DNA from: Desulfatibacillum aliphaticivorans DSM 15576
GTDB lineage: Bacteria > Desulfobacterota > Desulfobacteria > Desulfobacterales > Desulfatibacillaceae
NCBI RefSeq assembly: GCF_000429905.1
Contig: NZ_AUCT01000038.1
Coordinates: 1 to 49,058 of the forward strand
Direction: 5' to 3'
Length of the DNA: 49,058 nucleotides
Shown here piece by piece: positions 8,256-15,192 of this stretch. Under the pieces are notes generated by a model, which worked only from the letters and a program-made list of their open reading frames with translations, was not told the origin of the DNA and searched no databases. Positions within the stretch are counted from its first letter, which is position 1; the number at the start of each line of letters is the position of its first letter. The translations under genes and the position numbers were made by a program.

Positions 8256-8831
8256 CTAGACCATTCCCTTGAATCCCATGAAAGCCAAAGCCAGCACACC
8301 TGCTGCGATAAGGCCGATGGATGTATCCTGCAGGGGTTTGGGCACCCTGGCGAGGATAATGCGCTCCCTGACGCCTGCGAACAGGACCAGGGCCAGACCA
8401 AAACCGGCGGCGTATGCAAAAGAGGAAACCAGGGTTTCCAGGAAACCGTAGCCCTCTTTCATATTGATGATGCAGACGCCGAACACAGCGCAGTTCGTGG
8501 TGATCAGGGGCAGGAAGATGCCCAGACCGGCGTAGAGGCCGGGGATGCTCTTTTTAAGGAACATTTCCACAAACTGAACCAGGGATGCAATAACCAGAAT
8601 AAACGCAATGGTTTGCAGATATTGCAGGTTGAATTTTTCCAGCACGAAATATTGGACAATCCAAGTGATGGCGCCCGCCATGACCAGAACAAAAATAACC
8701 GCCATGGCCATACCCAGTGCCGTCTCCAGTTTTTTGGAGGTTCCCAGGAAGGGGCAGTTGCCCAAAAACTGCGCCAGAAGGATGTTGTTGACAAAGATGC
8801 AACTAATAATAAGGACTATAATATCTTCCAT
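8256..8831 (-). CDS. rnfA: RnfA, integral membrane subunit of the Rnf complex
   Basis: 191 residues and about six hydrophobic helices. It starts MEDIIVLIISCIFVNNILLA and contains GNCPFLGTS and the cysteine-bearing helix LITTNCAVFGVC, both typical of RnfA/NqrE. The conserved membrane cysteines (Cys in GNCPFLG and TTNCAVFG) bind an iron centre between RnfA and RnfE in studied homologues. The Rnf complex couples ferredoxin oxidation to ion export across the inner membrane. It follows rnfE by 45 bp with a good GGAGAT ribosome site. In most rnf operons rnfB comes next; here no rnfB follows, only a 258-bp gap and nfnA. Confidence 0.93.
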   Translation of the reverse strand: MEDIIVLIISCIFVNNILLAQFLGNCPFLGTSKKLETALGMAMAVIFVLVMAGAITWIVQYFVLEKFNLQYLQTIAFILVIASLVQFVEMFLKKSIPGLYAGLGIFLPLITTNCAVFGVCIINMKEGYGFLETLVSSFAYAAGFGLALVLFAGVRERIILARVPKPLQDTSIGLIAAGVLALAFMGFKGMV

Positions 8832-8876
8832 TGTTATATCTCCTGCGGCTCCCGCCGCTGCGGCTTAAATCCTCGC

Positions 8877-9488
8877 CTATTTGCTGGGCACCAGGTTCAT
8901 AAGGCAAAGCATCAATCCCAGGCCGATAAACGCGCCGGGGGCCTGCACCATAAAGGAAAAAGGCGTGTACCAGTCAGCAGAAAGAATGGTCAGGGTGGGG
9001 CCGAAAGGAACGGTGAAGCAACCGGTTCCGATCACTTCCCTGACTGCGCCCAAGGCGCCCAGAGCCATGGTGAAGCCGAGCCCGATTCCCAAGCCGTCTG
9101 CAAGGCTGGGGAGAATGGGATTTTTGTACGCAAATGCCTCGGCGCGCCCCAGGACGATGCAGTTAACAACGATCAGGGGGATGAAGATGCCGAGCATGCC
9201 GTAAAGCGGGTAGGTAAAAGCCTGCATGAGCATTTCCACCAGGGTGACGAAGGTGGCGATGACCACGATAAAGCAGGCGATGCGGACTTTAGGCGGAATT
9301 ACTTTGCGCAGTGCGGAAACCAAGAGGTTGGCGCAGACCAGCACAAAGGTAGTGGCCAGGCCCATGCCCACGCCGTTCTGCACGGTGGTGGTGACGCCCA
9401 GAGTGGGACAGAGACCCAACACAAGCCTGAAAGGCGGAATCTCCTGCCATAAGCCCTTGGTAAATTCCTGAGTCAGTGTTTTAGCCAT
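8877..9488 (-). CDS. rnfE: RnfE, integral membrane subunit of the Rnf complex
   Basis: 203 residues with about six membrane helices. It starts MAKTLTQEFTKGLWQEIPPF and contains LGLCPTLGVTTTVQNGVGMG and the second cysteine helix IPLIVVNCIVLGRAEAFA, both RnfE/NqrD signatures. RnfE and RnfA are inverted paralogues that face each other and share an iron centre. GGAGATC precedes the ATG. It lies 18 bp after rnfG within the operon order C-D-G-E-A. Confidence 0.93.
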   Translation of the reverse strand: MAKTLTQEFTKGLWQEIPPFRLVLGLCPTLGVTTTVQNGVGMGLATTFVLVCANLLVSALRKVIPPKVRIACFIVVIATFVTLVEMLMQAFTYPLYGMLGIFIPLIVVNCIVLGRAEAFAYKNPILPSLADGLGIGLGFTMALGALGAVREVIGTGCFTVPFGPTLTILSADWYTPFSFMVQAPGAFIGLGLMLCLMNLVPSK

Positions 9489-9506
9489 GGTATTGATCTC
9501 CTATCC

Positions 9507-10100
9507 TTATAACGCCTTCACTTTGTCAAGAATTTCAGGCTTAATGGATTTGTAGGTCTCGCCGGCGGAGGTAACCGCAGCGCAGACAGCCCTGGAGGTA
9601 ACGGTTGCGCCGGAGATGGCGTCGACTGTACCGCCGTCCGCCTTGACGGAGAAAGACTGCAACAAGCCCAAACCTTTAAACTGGTTGGCCAGGTCCGGCT
9701 CTTCCTTGGCTCTGGAGCCGAAGCCCGGAGTTTCCGAACTGGTGGTCACGCCGATGGCGACCATTTCGTCGGTGTCCAGGTTGACGGCAACCATAACGCC
9801 CACAGGTCCGCCAAAGCCCGTGCCTTTGGATTCAAAAGCAACCGCTTTGGGCTGTCCGTCAAAGATGCCGGGGAATATGGTAACTTCCTTTTCTCCGGCA
9901 GGCACCTTAAAACGCTGATCCAACAGGGTGGACAGGTTGTCTGCATCATGAAAAAGGACCTGAAGAGTCGGCCACTGCTCATTATTGAGCACCTGCATTT
10001 CAATCAAAGGGTCGGTCTTGACTTTGGCGCCGGCAAGCAGCAAACCCGACACAGCCGCCAAGGCGGTGAGGACAAAGACCATTTTAATCATATCATTCAT
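9507..10100 (-). CDS. rnfG: RnfG, FMN-binding subunit of the Rnf complex
   Basis: 197 residues. One N-terminal membrane helix (MVFVLTALAAVSGLLLAG) is followed by a periplasmic FMN-binding domain. The motif DAISGATVTSRAVCAAV near residue 165 holds the S-G-A-T threonine that carries covalent FMN in RnfG/NqrC. TSSETPGFGSRA is another family signature. The frame extends upstream to 10160, but the ATG at 10100 has a GGTGGAAA site and overlaps the rnfD stop by 8 bp, so it is the better start. Its periplasmic FMN would be a natural contact for the cytochrome c3-like protein coded at the head of the operon. Confidence 0.92.
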   Translation of the reverse strand: MNDMIKMVFVLTALAAVSGLLLAGAKVKTDPLIEMQVLNNEQWPTLQVLFHDADNLSTLLDQRFKVPAGEKEVTIFPGIFDGQPKAVAFESKGTGFGGPVGVMVAVNLDTDEMVAIGVTTSSETPGFGSRAKEEPDLANQFKGLGLLQSFSVKADGGTVDAISGATVTSRAVCAAVTSAGETYKSIKPEILDKVKAL

Positions 10101-11082
10101 TTTCCACCACCTTTCCCAACGCCTTGGGCCGGATATTATCCAACAGGGGGTTGAGGACATTCATAAGCAGAAAGGCGAAGATCACGCCGTCTGCATAGTT
10201 TCCAATGTTTCTGATCAGTATGGTCAAGACGCCTGCCCCCACCCCGTAAATCACCATGGGAATCAGGTTGATCGGTGTGGAGGAGTCCTCCGCCATAAAG
10301 AAGAATGCTGCAATGAGGGTGAAACCCGCCAGTACGTGGAAGGTGGCTCCTGCATATTTACCTTCAGGACCGAAAGCCGAGAACAAGGTTGCTGTGACGA
10401 TAACGCCCGCCAGGTAGGACAGGCAGAGCTCCCACCGGAGGTAGCCGCGAATAATCAGATAGAGGCCGCCCACAATCAGGCCCAGGCCAAACATGGTTCC
10501 GATGGTCCCGCAATGCTGTCCCAAAAGAAGGGCTTTGGTGGAAAACGCAGAGGCGGCGTCCGCTCCCGCGCCGTCCCATATCGCAGACTTAACGGCGACA
10601 ATGGGATTGGCCATGTTGAAATCGAAAATGTATCCGGGCGCCAGGGAGGCGTCCACATCCAGAAATCCGCCCCAGGACAGTCTTGTAATGGCGTAGCCGA
10701 GGATGACGGGATTGAACGGGTTGCCGCCCATTCCGCCCCAAATCACTTTTCCGATCAGGATCGTCACAAAGGTCATGGTGAGGATCACCCACCAGGGAAC
10801 GACCGGCGGCATGAGCATGCCGAGAAGCAGGCCTGTCAAAGCAGCGTTTCCGTCGCCGATGGTGGGGGGCTGCTTCATGATCCGGTTGAAAATCAGCTCC
10901 CATGCCATGGCGGTGGAGACGCACAGGCAGATCACGCTAAGGGCCGCGATGCCGTACTGCAGTATCCCGAAAAACACCGCCGGCAGCGCCGCCAACATCA
11001 TGTTATAGCTTTTCTTGGATATCCGGTCCCCGTTGTGGCAATGGGGCGCGTAGGATACCACAAATTTTTTATTAGTTTCCAT
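10093..11082 (-). CDS. rnfD: RnfD, membrane flavin subunit of the Rnf complex
   Basis: 329 residues and eight or more hydrophobic segments. Family features include NMMLAALPAVFFGILQYG, IGDGNAALTGLLLGMLMPP, MGGNPFNPVILGYA and the C-terminal GNYADGVIFAFLLMNVLNPL. RnfD/NqrB carry a covalent FMN on a threonine in a loop after the middle helices. The matching loop here reads ASAFSTKALLLGQ, so a threonine is present but the surrounding motif is unusual. Its stop overlaps rnfG by 8 bp and its start directly follows the rnfC stop, which shows tight translational coupling. Confidence 0.92.
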   Translation of the reverse strand: METNKKFVVSYAPHCHNGDRISKKSYNMMLAALPAVFFGILQYGIAALSVICLCVSTAMAWELIFNRIMKQPPTIGDGNAALTGLLLGMLMPPVVPWWVILTMTFVTILIGKVIWGGMGGNPFNPVILGYAITRLSWGGFLDVDASLAPGYIFDFNMANPIVAVKSAIWDGAGADAASAFSTKALLLGQHCGTIGTMFGLGLIVGGLYLIIRGYLRWELCLSYLAGVIVTATLFSAFGPEGKYAGATFHVLAGFTLIAAFFFMAEDSSTPINLIPMVIYGVGAGVLTILIRNIGNYADGVIFAFLLMNVLNPLLDNIRPKALGKVVENE

Positions 11083-12351
11083 CTATTCCGCCTCCGGGGC
11101 CATCCGGCTCAGTTCGAACTTGGCCAGCCCAATGTACTGATAAATGGGTATTCTTGCGGGGCAGACAAAGCTGCAGAACCCGCAATCCACGCAGGAGAGC
11201 AGATCGTACTTTTCGGCTGCATCCACGTAGAGTTGGTTTTCGAGAAAGCGCACCAGCATGTTGACAGGCACCTTGGCGGGGCAGACCTTGATGCATTCTC
11301 CGCAATTGATGCAAGAAGCGTCTTCGATTTCAGGCAGCTTGGCGCCGTCCTGGACCATGATGGCGTCCGTGTCGGGAAGAACCGGCAGGGAAGTGGAGTA
11401 GGTTGCCACGCCGGTCATGGGTCCTCCCAGGATCAGCCTGTCCCCGTCATTAAGCGCAATGCGTTTGACGTCCAGCACGTCCTGGATAGGCGTTCCCACG
11501 GGAACCTGGACGTTCAAAGCCTCTCCATCCTTGGCGACAAGAGTCACGATCTTGTTGACGCAGGGCTTGCCGGTCTCGCAGGATTCGCCCAGGGCGGCGA
11601 CCGCTTCCGCGGAAAGGCAAAGGACGCCCATGTCTTCCAGGGTCTTGCCGGCCGGAACGGTTTTGCCCAGGATGTTGTGCATGACCAGTTTGGGATTGGC
11701 GGAAGGATAGGAGGCGCCCACTTCCTTGATGGTGCATTTACAGCCCTGGACGTTGCCGGTCAGACCGGAAGGCACGACCAGGACGATTTCGGAAACGCCC
11801 GTGATCTTCTTGAGAGTCTCGATCCCCTTGGCCAGATAAGCGCCCCTGGATTTGACCGCATATTGCACCGCAGTGGTCATCAGGTCCCGATCCATGCCCA
11901 GAACCAGGATTGTATTGATGTTGGTTTCCGGGTCCAAAACCGGTTTGAGGCAAAGAGCCCCGGGGCCGTTTTGCAGGTTCGCCGCTACGGCAGCCAAATC
12001 CGGGTCAGAGCCCAGGGAGTCCGCCCACTCCTGATTGTCGGCCGCTTCCACGGTGACGGCAATGAAGGCATTGGAATGCGCGTCCGTAAAAGGCTCCAGG
12101 GCCGTCACCTTTCCGGCGATAGTTGAAATGGCGTAGTCATCGCTCCCTGCGATGGGCGCCAATGCCTGTCCTGCCTTCACCTCATCACCGACCTTAAGAG
12201 CCAAAAGGTCTGTACCCTCAATGGTTCCGGGAACCATGAACGTTGCAGTTTTCGAGGCAGGGACCTTTTTCAGCGGGATTGAAGACAGGTCCGCCAGCGT
12301 TGTGTATTCCAACGTTGGTTTAACCAGTCCTAAAAACGATCTTCGTTTCAT
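11083..12351 (-). CDS. rnfC: RnfC-like subunit, atypical, with two [4Fe-4S] motifs
   Basis: 422 residues. The N-terminus has an RnfC_N/biotinyl-like part (FMVPGTIEGTDLLALKVGDE). A middle region follows, then an SLBB-like part with LILGGPMTGVATYSTSLPVL. Two ferredoxin motifs close the protein: CINCGECIKVCPAKVP and CVDCGFCSFVCPARIP. Known NADH-dependent RnfC proteins have a glycine-rich GLGGAGFPT-type loop and a GxECEP motif for FMN and NADH. I cannot find either; the matching stretch reads TILVLGMDRDLMTTAVQYAV. The usual GGIHP start is also absent. By family it is the cytoplasmic entry subunit, but its electron partner may not be NADH. It lies 77 bp after the cytochrome gene. Confidence 0.87.
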   Translation of the reverse strand: MKRRSFLGLVKPTLEYTTLADLSSIPLKKVPASKTATFMVPGTIEGTDLLALKVGDEVKAGQALAPIAGSDDYAISTIAGKVTALEPFTDAHSNAFIAVTVEAADNQEWADSLGSDPDLAAVAANLQNGPGALCLKPVLDPETNINTILVLGMDRDLMTTAVQYAVKSRGAYLAKGIETLKKITGVSEIVLVVPSGLTGNVQGCKCTIKEVGASYPSANPKLVMHNILGKTVPAGKTLEDMGVLCLSAEAVAALGESCETGKPCVNKIVTLVAKDGEALNVQVPVGTPIQDVLDVKRIALNDGDRLILGGPMTGVATYSTSLPVLPDTDAIMVQDGAKLPEIEDASCINCGECIKVCPAKVPVNMLVRFLENQLYVDAAEKYDLLSCVDCGFCSFVCPARIPIYQYIGLAKFELSRMAPEAE

Positions 12352-12428
12352 CGGTGTTACCCTTTTTGGTTTTTACAATATATGCGCAAATGCGTTACTT
12401 ATTATGGAATTCAGTGTATACCGCCGGC

Positions 12429-12800
12429 CTATTTTTTATGGCAATCGCCGCAGGCCAGATCCATGCCTATGTCTTCATGGCAACCAATGCATTGATTGTG
12501 AAAGGCGTCTTTACGGGCCACGCAAGGATCGCCCTTGGGCATTTTCTTCAGGTGGCAGTCTCCGCATTTTTGCATTTCGGACAGTTCGTCCTCGGCCGTG
12601 TGGTGGCAGTCGATGCATGCGACGTCAAAGTCTTCGAAATGCTCGTAATGCCCGAACATAACCTTGCCTTGCCCCCCTCCGAAGTCCAAAAGAATCCTGT
12701 TGGGCTCTTCCTGACTGTAGGCTGCATAGCACACCGCTCCCACCAGAAATAACGCAGCCATCAGGCACAAGGCGAGAAGGCGTTCCTTGTTTTTGTCCAT
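12429..12800 (-). CDS. Tetraheme cytochrome c3-like protein, exported
   Basis: 123 residues. An N-terminal hydrophobic segment (LLALCLMAALFLVGAVCYAA) is a signal peptide or membrane anchor. Four CxxCH heme motifs follow: CIDCH, CGDCH, CIGCH and CGDCH. Extra histidines (GHYEHFEDFD) suit bis-His ligation as in class III cytochromes. The upstream extension to 12857 lacks a better start; the ATG at 12800 begins MDKNKERLL directly before the signal. It is the first gene of the rnf operon, 77 bp before rnfC. It is therefore probably a periplasmic electron carrier that docks on RnfG or RnfD and links Rnf to the cytochrome pool. The heme count is seen in the sequence; the docking is inferred. Confidence 0.88.
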   Translation of the reverse strand: MDKNKERLLALCLMAALFLVGAVCYAAYSQEEPNRILLDFGGGQGKVMFGHYEHFEDFDVACIDCHHTAEDELSEMQKCGDCHLKKMPKGDPCVARKDAFHNQCIGCHEDIGMDLACGDCHKK

Positions 12801-12957
12801 TTTTGCTTTTTCCTTTATATCGGCTTCACAAAACAAAAGTGCAGTTGACGGGCGCAATGCCCGATGATTGACGTTGCCGACCTACCATAATGCACTGAAC
12901 CTTTCAACCATTTTCTTCAGGAAGCGCTTTAAACCCTTGTTTGATAATGCTTTTCAT

Positions 12958-12975
12958 TTGTTCAAAAAATCACAA
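12958..12975. promoter_or_regulatory. Rex-like palindromic site upstream of the cytochrome-rnf operon
   Basis: On the minus strand the site reads TTGTGATTTTTTGAACAA. It matches 11 of the 14 fixed positions of the Rex consensus TTGTGAAnnnnTTCACAA as I recall it. It lies 158 bp before the cytochrome start and just after the NifU-like gene. Rex senses the NADH/NAD+ ratio and controls many energy genes in sulfate reducers, so the location makes sense. The match is imperfect and in AT-rich DNA. Confidence 0.35.
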
Positions 12976-12985
12976 AAAATAAAAG

Positions 12986-13414
12986 CTATTTCCCCTGAAA
13001 ATAGCTGTCTACCGCGTCCGATAGAGCCGAGGCCGCCAAGCCCGCGCAATGGAGAGATTCCTCCGGCAGGCCTCCAAGCGCTTCCAGAATCACCTCCCCG
13101 GTGATATCGGTGAGGGCTTCCACGCCCTTTTTCATGGCCAGGTCCGCCGCCATGGAGCCGGAGCTGACGCTGGGCCCGCAACCATCCGTAAAAAAAGAGG
13201 AATCGATAACAATTCCGTCTTCAATCTTTAAATAGATCTCCATGGAGTCGCCGCAGGAGCCCCGCACCTTTCCGCTGGCCGTGGCGTCCTCCATGCGGCC
13301 GAAACGCTTGGGGTCGCGCCACCGTTCGTAGACTTCCTTGGAGTAATCAGCTTCCGCGTCCTTGTATATTTCCTCCTGGAGCTCGTCAGCCCAGGCGTCC
13401 AGTTCATCTTTCAT
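12986..13414 (-). CDS. IscU/NifU-like iron-sulfur cluster scaffold protein
   Basis: 142 residues. The three ligand cysteines of IscU-type scaffolds are in place: GSCGD, DGCGPSVSSGS and HCAGLAA. An N-terminal acidic helical extension, DELDAWADELQEEIYKDAEADY, comes before the YERWRDPKRFGRM motif, the usual start of the fold. Such proteins build Fe-S clusters and pass them to apo-proteins in the cytoplasm. It lies 13 bp after a Cys-rich small gene and 185 bp before the cytochrome-rnf operon, so it may serve these Fe-S-rich complexes. A weak stem (CTATTT/AAATAG) with a T-rich tail overlaps its stop and could be a terminator. Confidence 0.83.
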   Translation of the reverse strand: MKDELDAWADELQEEIYKDAEADYSKEVYERWRDPKRFGRMEDATASGKVRGSCGDSMEIYLKIEDGIVIDSSFFTDGCGPSVSSGSMAADLAMKKGVEALTDITGEVILEALGGLPEESLHCAGLAASALSDAVDSYFQGK

Positions 13415-13427
13415 GGAATGGTCCTTA

Positions 13428-13631
13428 TCAGGCGGATTCTTTTTCTTCCCGCAACCGCTGTTTCACGGTTTTTTTGCAAAGTTCCCAGGTCATGCAGGCG
13501 GACCGGAACTTGCAATAGCCGGTGGGGTCCGTGCACGACTCGCAATTGTCCAGGCATTCCTGGCAATAACCCACGTTCATTTTCTGGCAAACGACCCGGG
13601 CCTCGCGGTCCGGGTGATTTCTGCATTGCAC
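13428..13631 (-). CDS. Small Cys-rich protein, probable zinc-binding
   Basis: 67 residues with ten cysteines, many in CxxC-like pairs: CRNHPDREARVVCQKMN, YCQECLDNCESC and YCKFRSACMTWELC. The first part resembles a B-box zinc finger (C-x2-H ... C ... C-x2-C), but I do not recognise a named family. The start is a GTG at 13631 with AAGGAG six bases upstream; an ATG five bases later is out of frame. It sits 3 bp after the preceding gene and 13 bp before the NifU-like gene, so it is part of the same transcript. Function unknown; metal or Fe-S cluster binding is an inference from cysteine spacing. Confidence 0.65.
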   Translation of the reverse strand: MQCRNHPDREARVVCQKMNVGYCQECLDNCESCTDPTGYCKFRSACMTWELCKKTVKQRLREEKESA

Positions 13632-13634
13632 AAC

Positions 13635-14603
13635 TTACTCCTTATCCGCTTTGGCTGCGGCCAGCCCTTCCAGCACTCCGGCCGCCAAGAGCGGAACCAT
13701 GATTTCATGATGCCCGGTCAGGTGGATTCCCCTTCCCCCTTCCATTGTCGGCCTGTTGACCACGTTGACCGTAGGCCGGTAGTGGCGCATGAAATCCATA
13801 TTTACGGTGGTGAAGCCCCCGACCTTGGCGCCCAAGTTCCGGGCCAGGGAAAGAGCCTTTAGGAAGACCTCGGGCATAACCACGGCCGAGCCCACGTTCA
13901 GAAACACCCCCTGAGAAAGCCCGCTGACCAGGTTGGCGAAGACCAGAAAGTCCCTGTGGGTGGCAGCGCCCGCGGCCTTGGGGTCGAAATCCGGGTGCAT
14001 ATGGATGATATCCGTGCCCATGGCCACGTGGACGGTCATGGGGACGCCTAATCGGGCGCCTGCGGCGAAAATGCTGTCCTGGGCGTATGGCAGAGCGTCT
14101 TCCAGGATCGCCTCGCCCACAGCCTGGCCCAGGCCCATTGATTTGGCCTCGGCCGACTTGATGGCCTTGCTTAAAAAATCCGCCGTCTCCCGGGCCATGC
14201 CGAACCCGCCGCTGCCCAGGCTTTGATCCACAAACTCCGAGGTTTTTCCCGCCAGGGCGATTTCCGAATCATGGATGATGGCGGCGCCGTTGGTGGAAAT
14301 GGAGCGGATCACGCCTTTTTCCATGAGATCGATCAGGATGGGATTCAAGCCCACCTTGATGACGTGGGCGCCCATGGCCCACATGACCGGCTTTTGATTG
14401 TTCACGGCCTTGACAACGGCCTCTATGACCGCTTTCAGGTCCGATGCGGCCAGGAAGTCGGGCAGGGAATCCAAAAAATTCGAGTACGACCCGCCGGGGC
14501 GCCAGGGCTTGCCGAATGCCTCGCGGCTGACCTTGCTTTTCCTGTCCGACAAGGGCGCGGTTTGTATGCCGGAATTGTCGATTATTTCATAAGGCTTAGC
14601 CAC
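13635..14603 (-). CDS. Conserved protein next to gmhA, deoxyhypusine-synthase-like
   Basis: About 322 residues. Conserved-looking stretches are PVMWAMGAHVIKVGLNPIL, STNGAAIIHDSEIALAGKTS, LGSGGFGMARETADFL and VHVAMGTDIIHMHPDFD. The layout suggests an NAD-binding fold distantly like deoxyhypusine synthase. Comparable genes beside gmhA in Geobacter-type bacteria are annotated only as a conserved family, as far as I recall. A GTG at 14603 was chosen: it overlaps the gmhA stop by 8 bp and has GGAGGGGGG upstream. An ATG at 14624 in the same frame is the alternative. Its coupling to gmhA suggests sugar or lipopolysaccharide metabolism. The reaction is unknown. Confidence 0.65.
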   Translation of the reverse strand: MAKPYEIIDNSGIQTAPLSDRKSKVSREAFGKPWRPGGSYSNFLDSLPDFLAASDLKAVIEAVVKAVNNQKPVMWAMGAHVIKVGLNPILIDLMEKGVIRSISTNGAAIIHDSEIALAGKTSEFVDQSLGSGGFGMARETADFLSKAIKSAEAKSMGLGQAVGEAILEDALPYAQDSIFAAGARLGVPMTVHVAMGTDIIHMHPDFDPKAAGAATHRDFLVFANLVSGLSQGVFLNVGSAVVMPEVFLKALSLARNLGAKVGGFTTVNMDFMRHYRPTVNVVNRPTMEGGRGIHLTGHHEIMVPLLAAGVLEGLAAAKADKE

Positions 14604-15192
14604 CGTAATCAGGCCCCCCTCCATCCGGGTATAGGATTTGCTCGGTCAGGCCGCACAGGATGTGGGCGAGGATCAAATGGGTTTCCTGCACCCTTGCCGT
14701 GACCTTGGATTTTACGCTGTAGACCAGGTCGTACTTGTCCTCGTGGGCCAAACCGCCCTGCCCCGCTTCCAGCAAGGTGAGCAGCCCCGCTTCCCCGGCG
14801 ACGTCCAGGGCGGCCAGGACATTGGCCGAGGTTCCGCTTGTGCTGATGCCCCAGGCTATATCGCCGGGCTTGCCCAAAGCCTGCACCTGTTTGGTGAAAA
14901 CCTGGGCGTAGCTGTAATCGTTGCCGATGCTGGTGAGCACGGAGGTGTCCGTGGTCAGGGCGATGGCCGCCAGGGGGGCGCGCTCCAACTCGAACCGGTT
15001 AACGAATTCCGCGGCGATGTGTTGGGAATCCGCAGCCGAGCCGCCGTTGCCGAAAATCAGGATTTTTCCGCCCGCCGTCAGGCATTGGGCCAGCATGGTC
15101 GCGCCTTTGACCACCAGGCCCGCGTTTTCGTTAAAAAAAGCAGTTGAAAGAGCCGCGCTTTCCTTGGCTATGTCCAGAACAAGGTTTTTCAT
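14596..15192 (-). CDS. gmhA: GmhA, phosphoheptose isomerase
   Basis: 198 residues, the normal size. It has the SIS fold with KILIFGNGGSAADSQHIAAE, FVNRFELERAPLAAIALTTD, SVLTSIGNDYSYAQVF and GISTSGTSANVLAAL. GmhA converts sedoheptulose 7-phosphate to D-glycero-D-manno-heptose 7-phosphate, the first step of ADP-heptose synthesis for lipopolysaccharide inner core. The conserved Gln and His for the metal site are present (DSQHIAAE, ETHLILAHILCG). The frame is open far upstream, but the ATG at 15192 overlaps the previous stop in ATGA and begins the known N-terminus. It indicates a Gram-negative outer membrane. Confidence 0.93.
   Translation of the reverse strand: MKNLVLDIAKESAALSTAFFNENAGLVVKGATMLAQCLTAGGKILIFGNGGSAADSQHIAAEFVNRFELERAPLAAIALTTDTSVLTSIGNDYSYAQVFTKQVQALGKPGDIAWGISTSGTSANVLAALDVAGEAGLLTLLEAGQGGLAHEDKYDLVYSVKSKVTARVQETHLILAHILCGLTEQILYPDGGGPDYGG

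Noticed and set aside
9985..12126. 713-codon open frame on the plus strand opposite rnfC, rnfD and rnfG
   Set aside because: It lies entirely antisense to well-supported rnf genes, is rich in His, Gly and Gln as expected for a shadow frame, and has no ribosome site.
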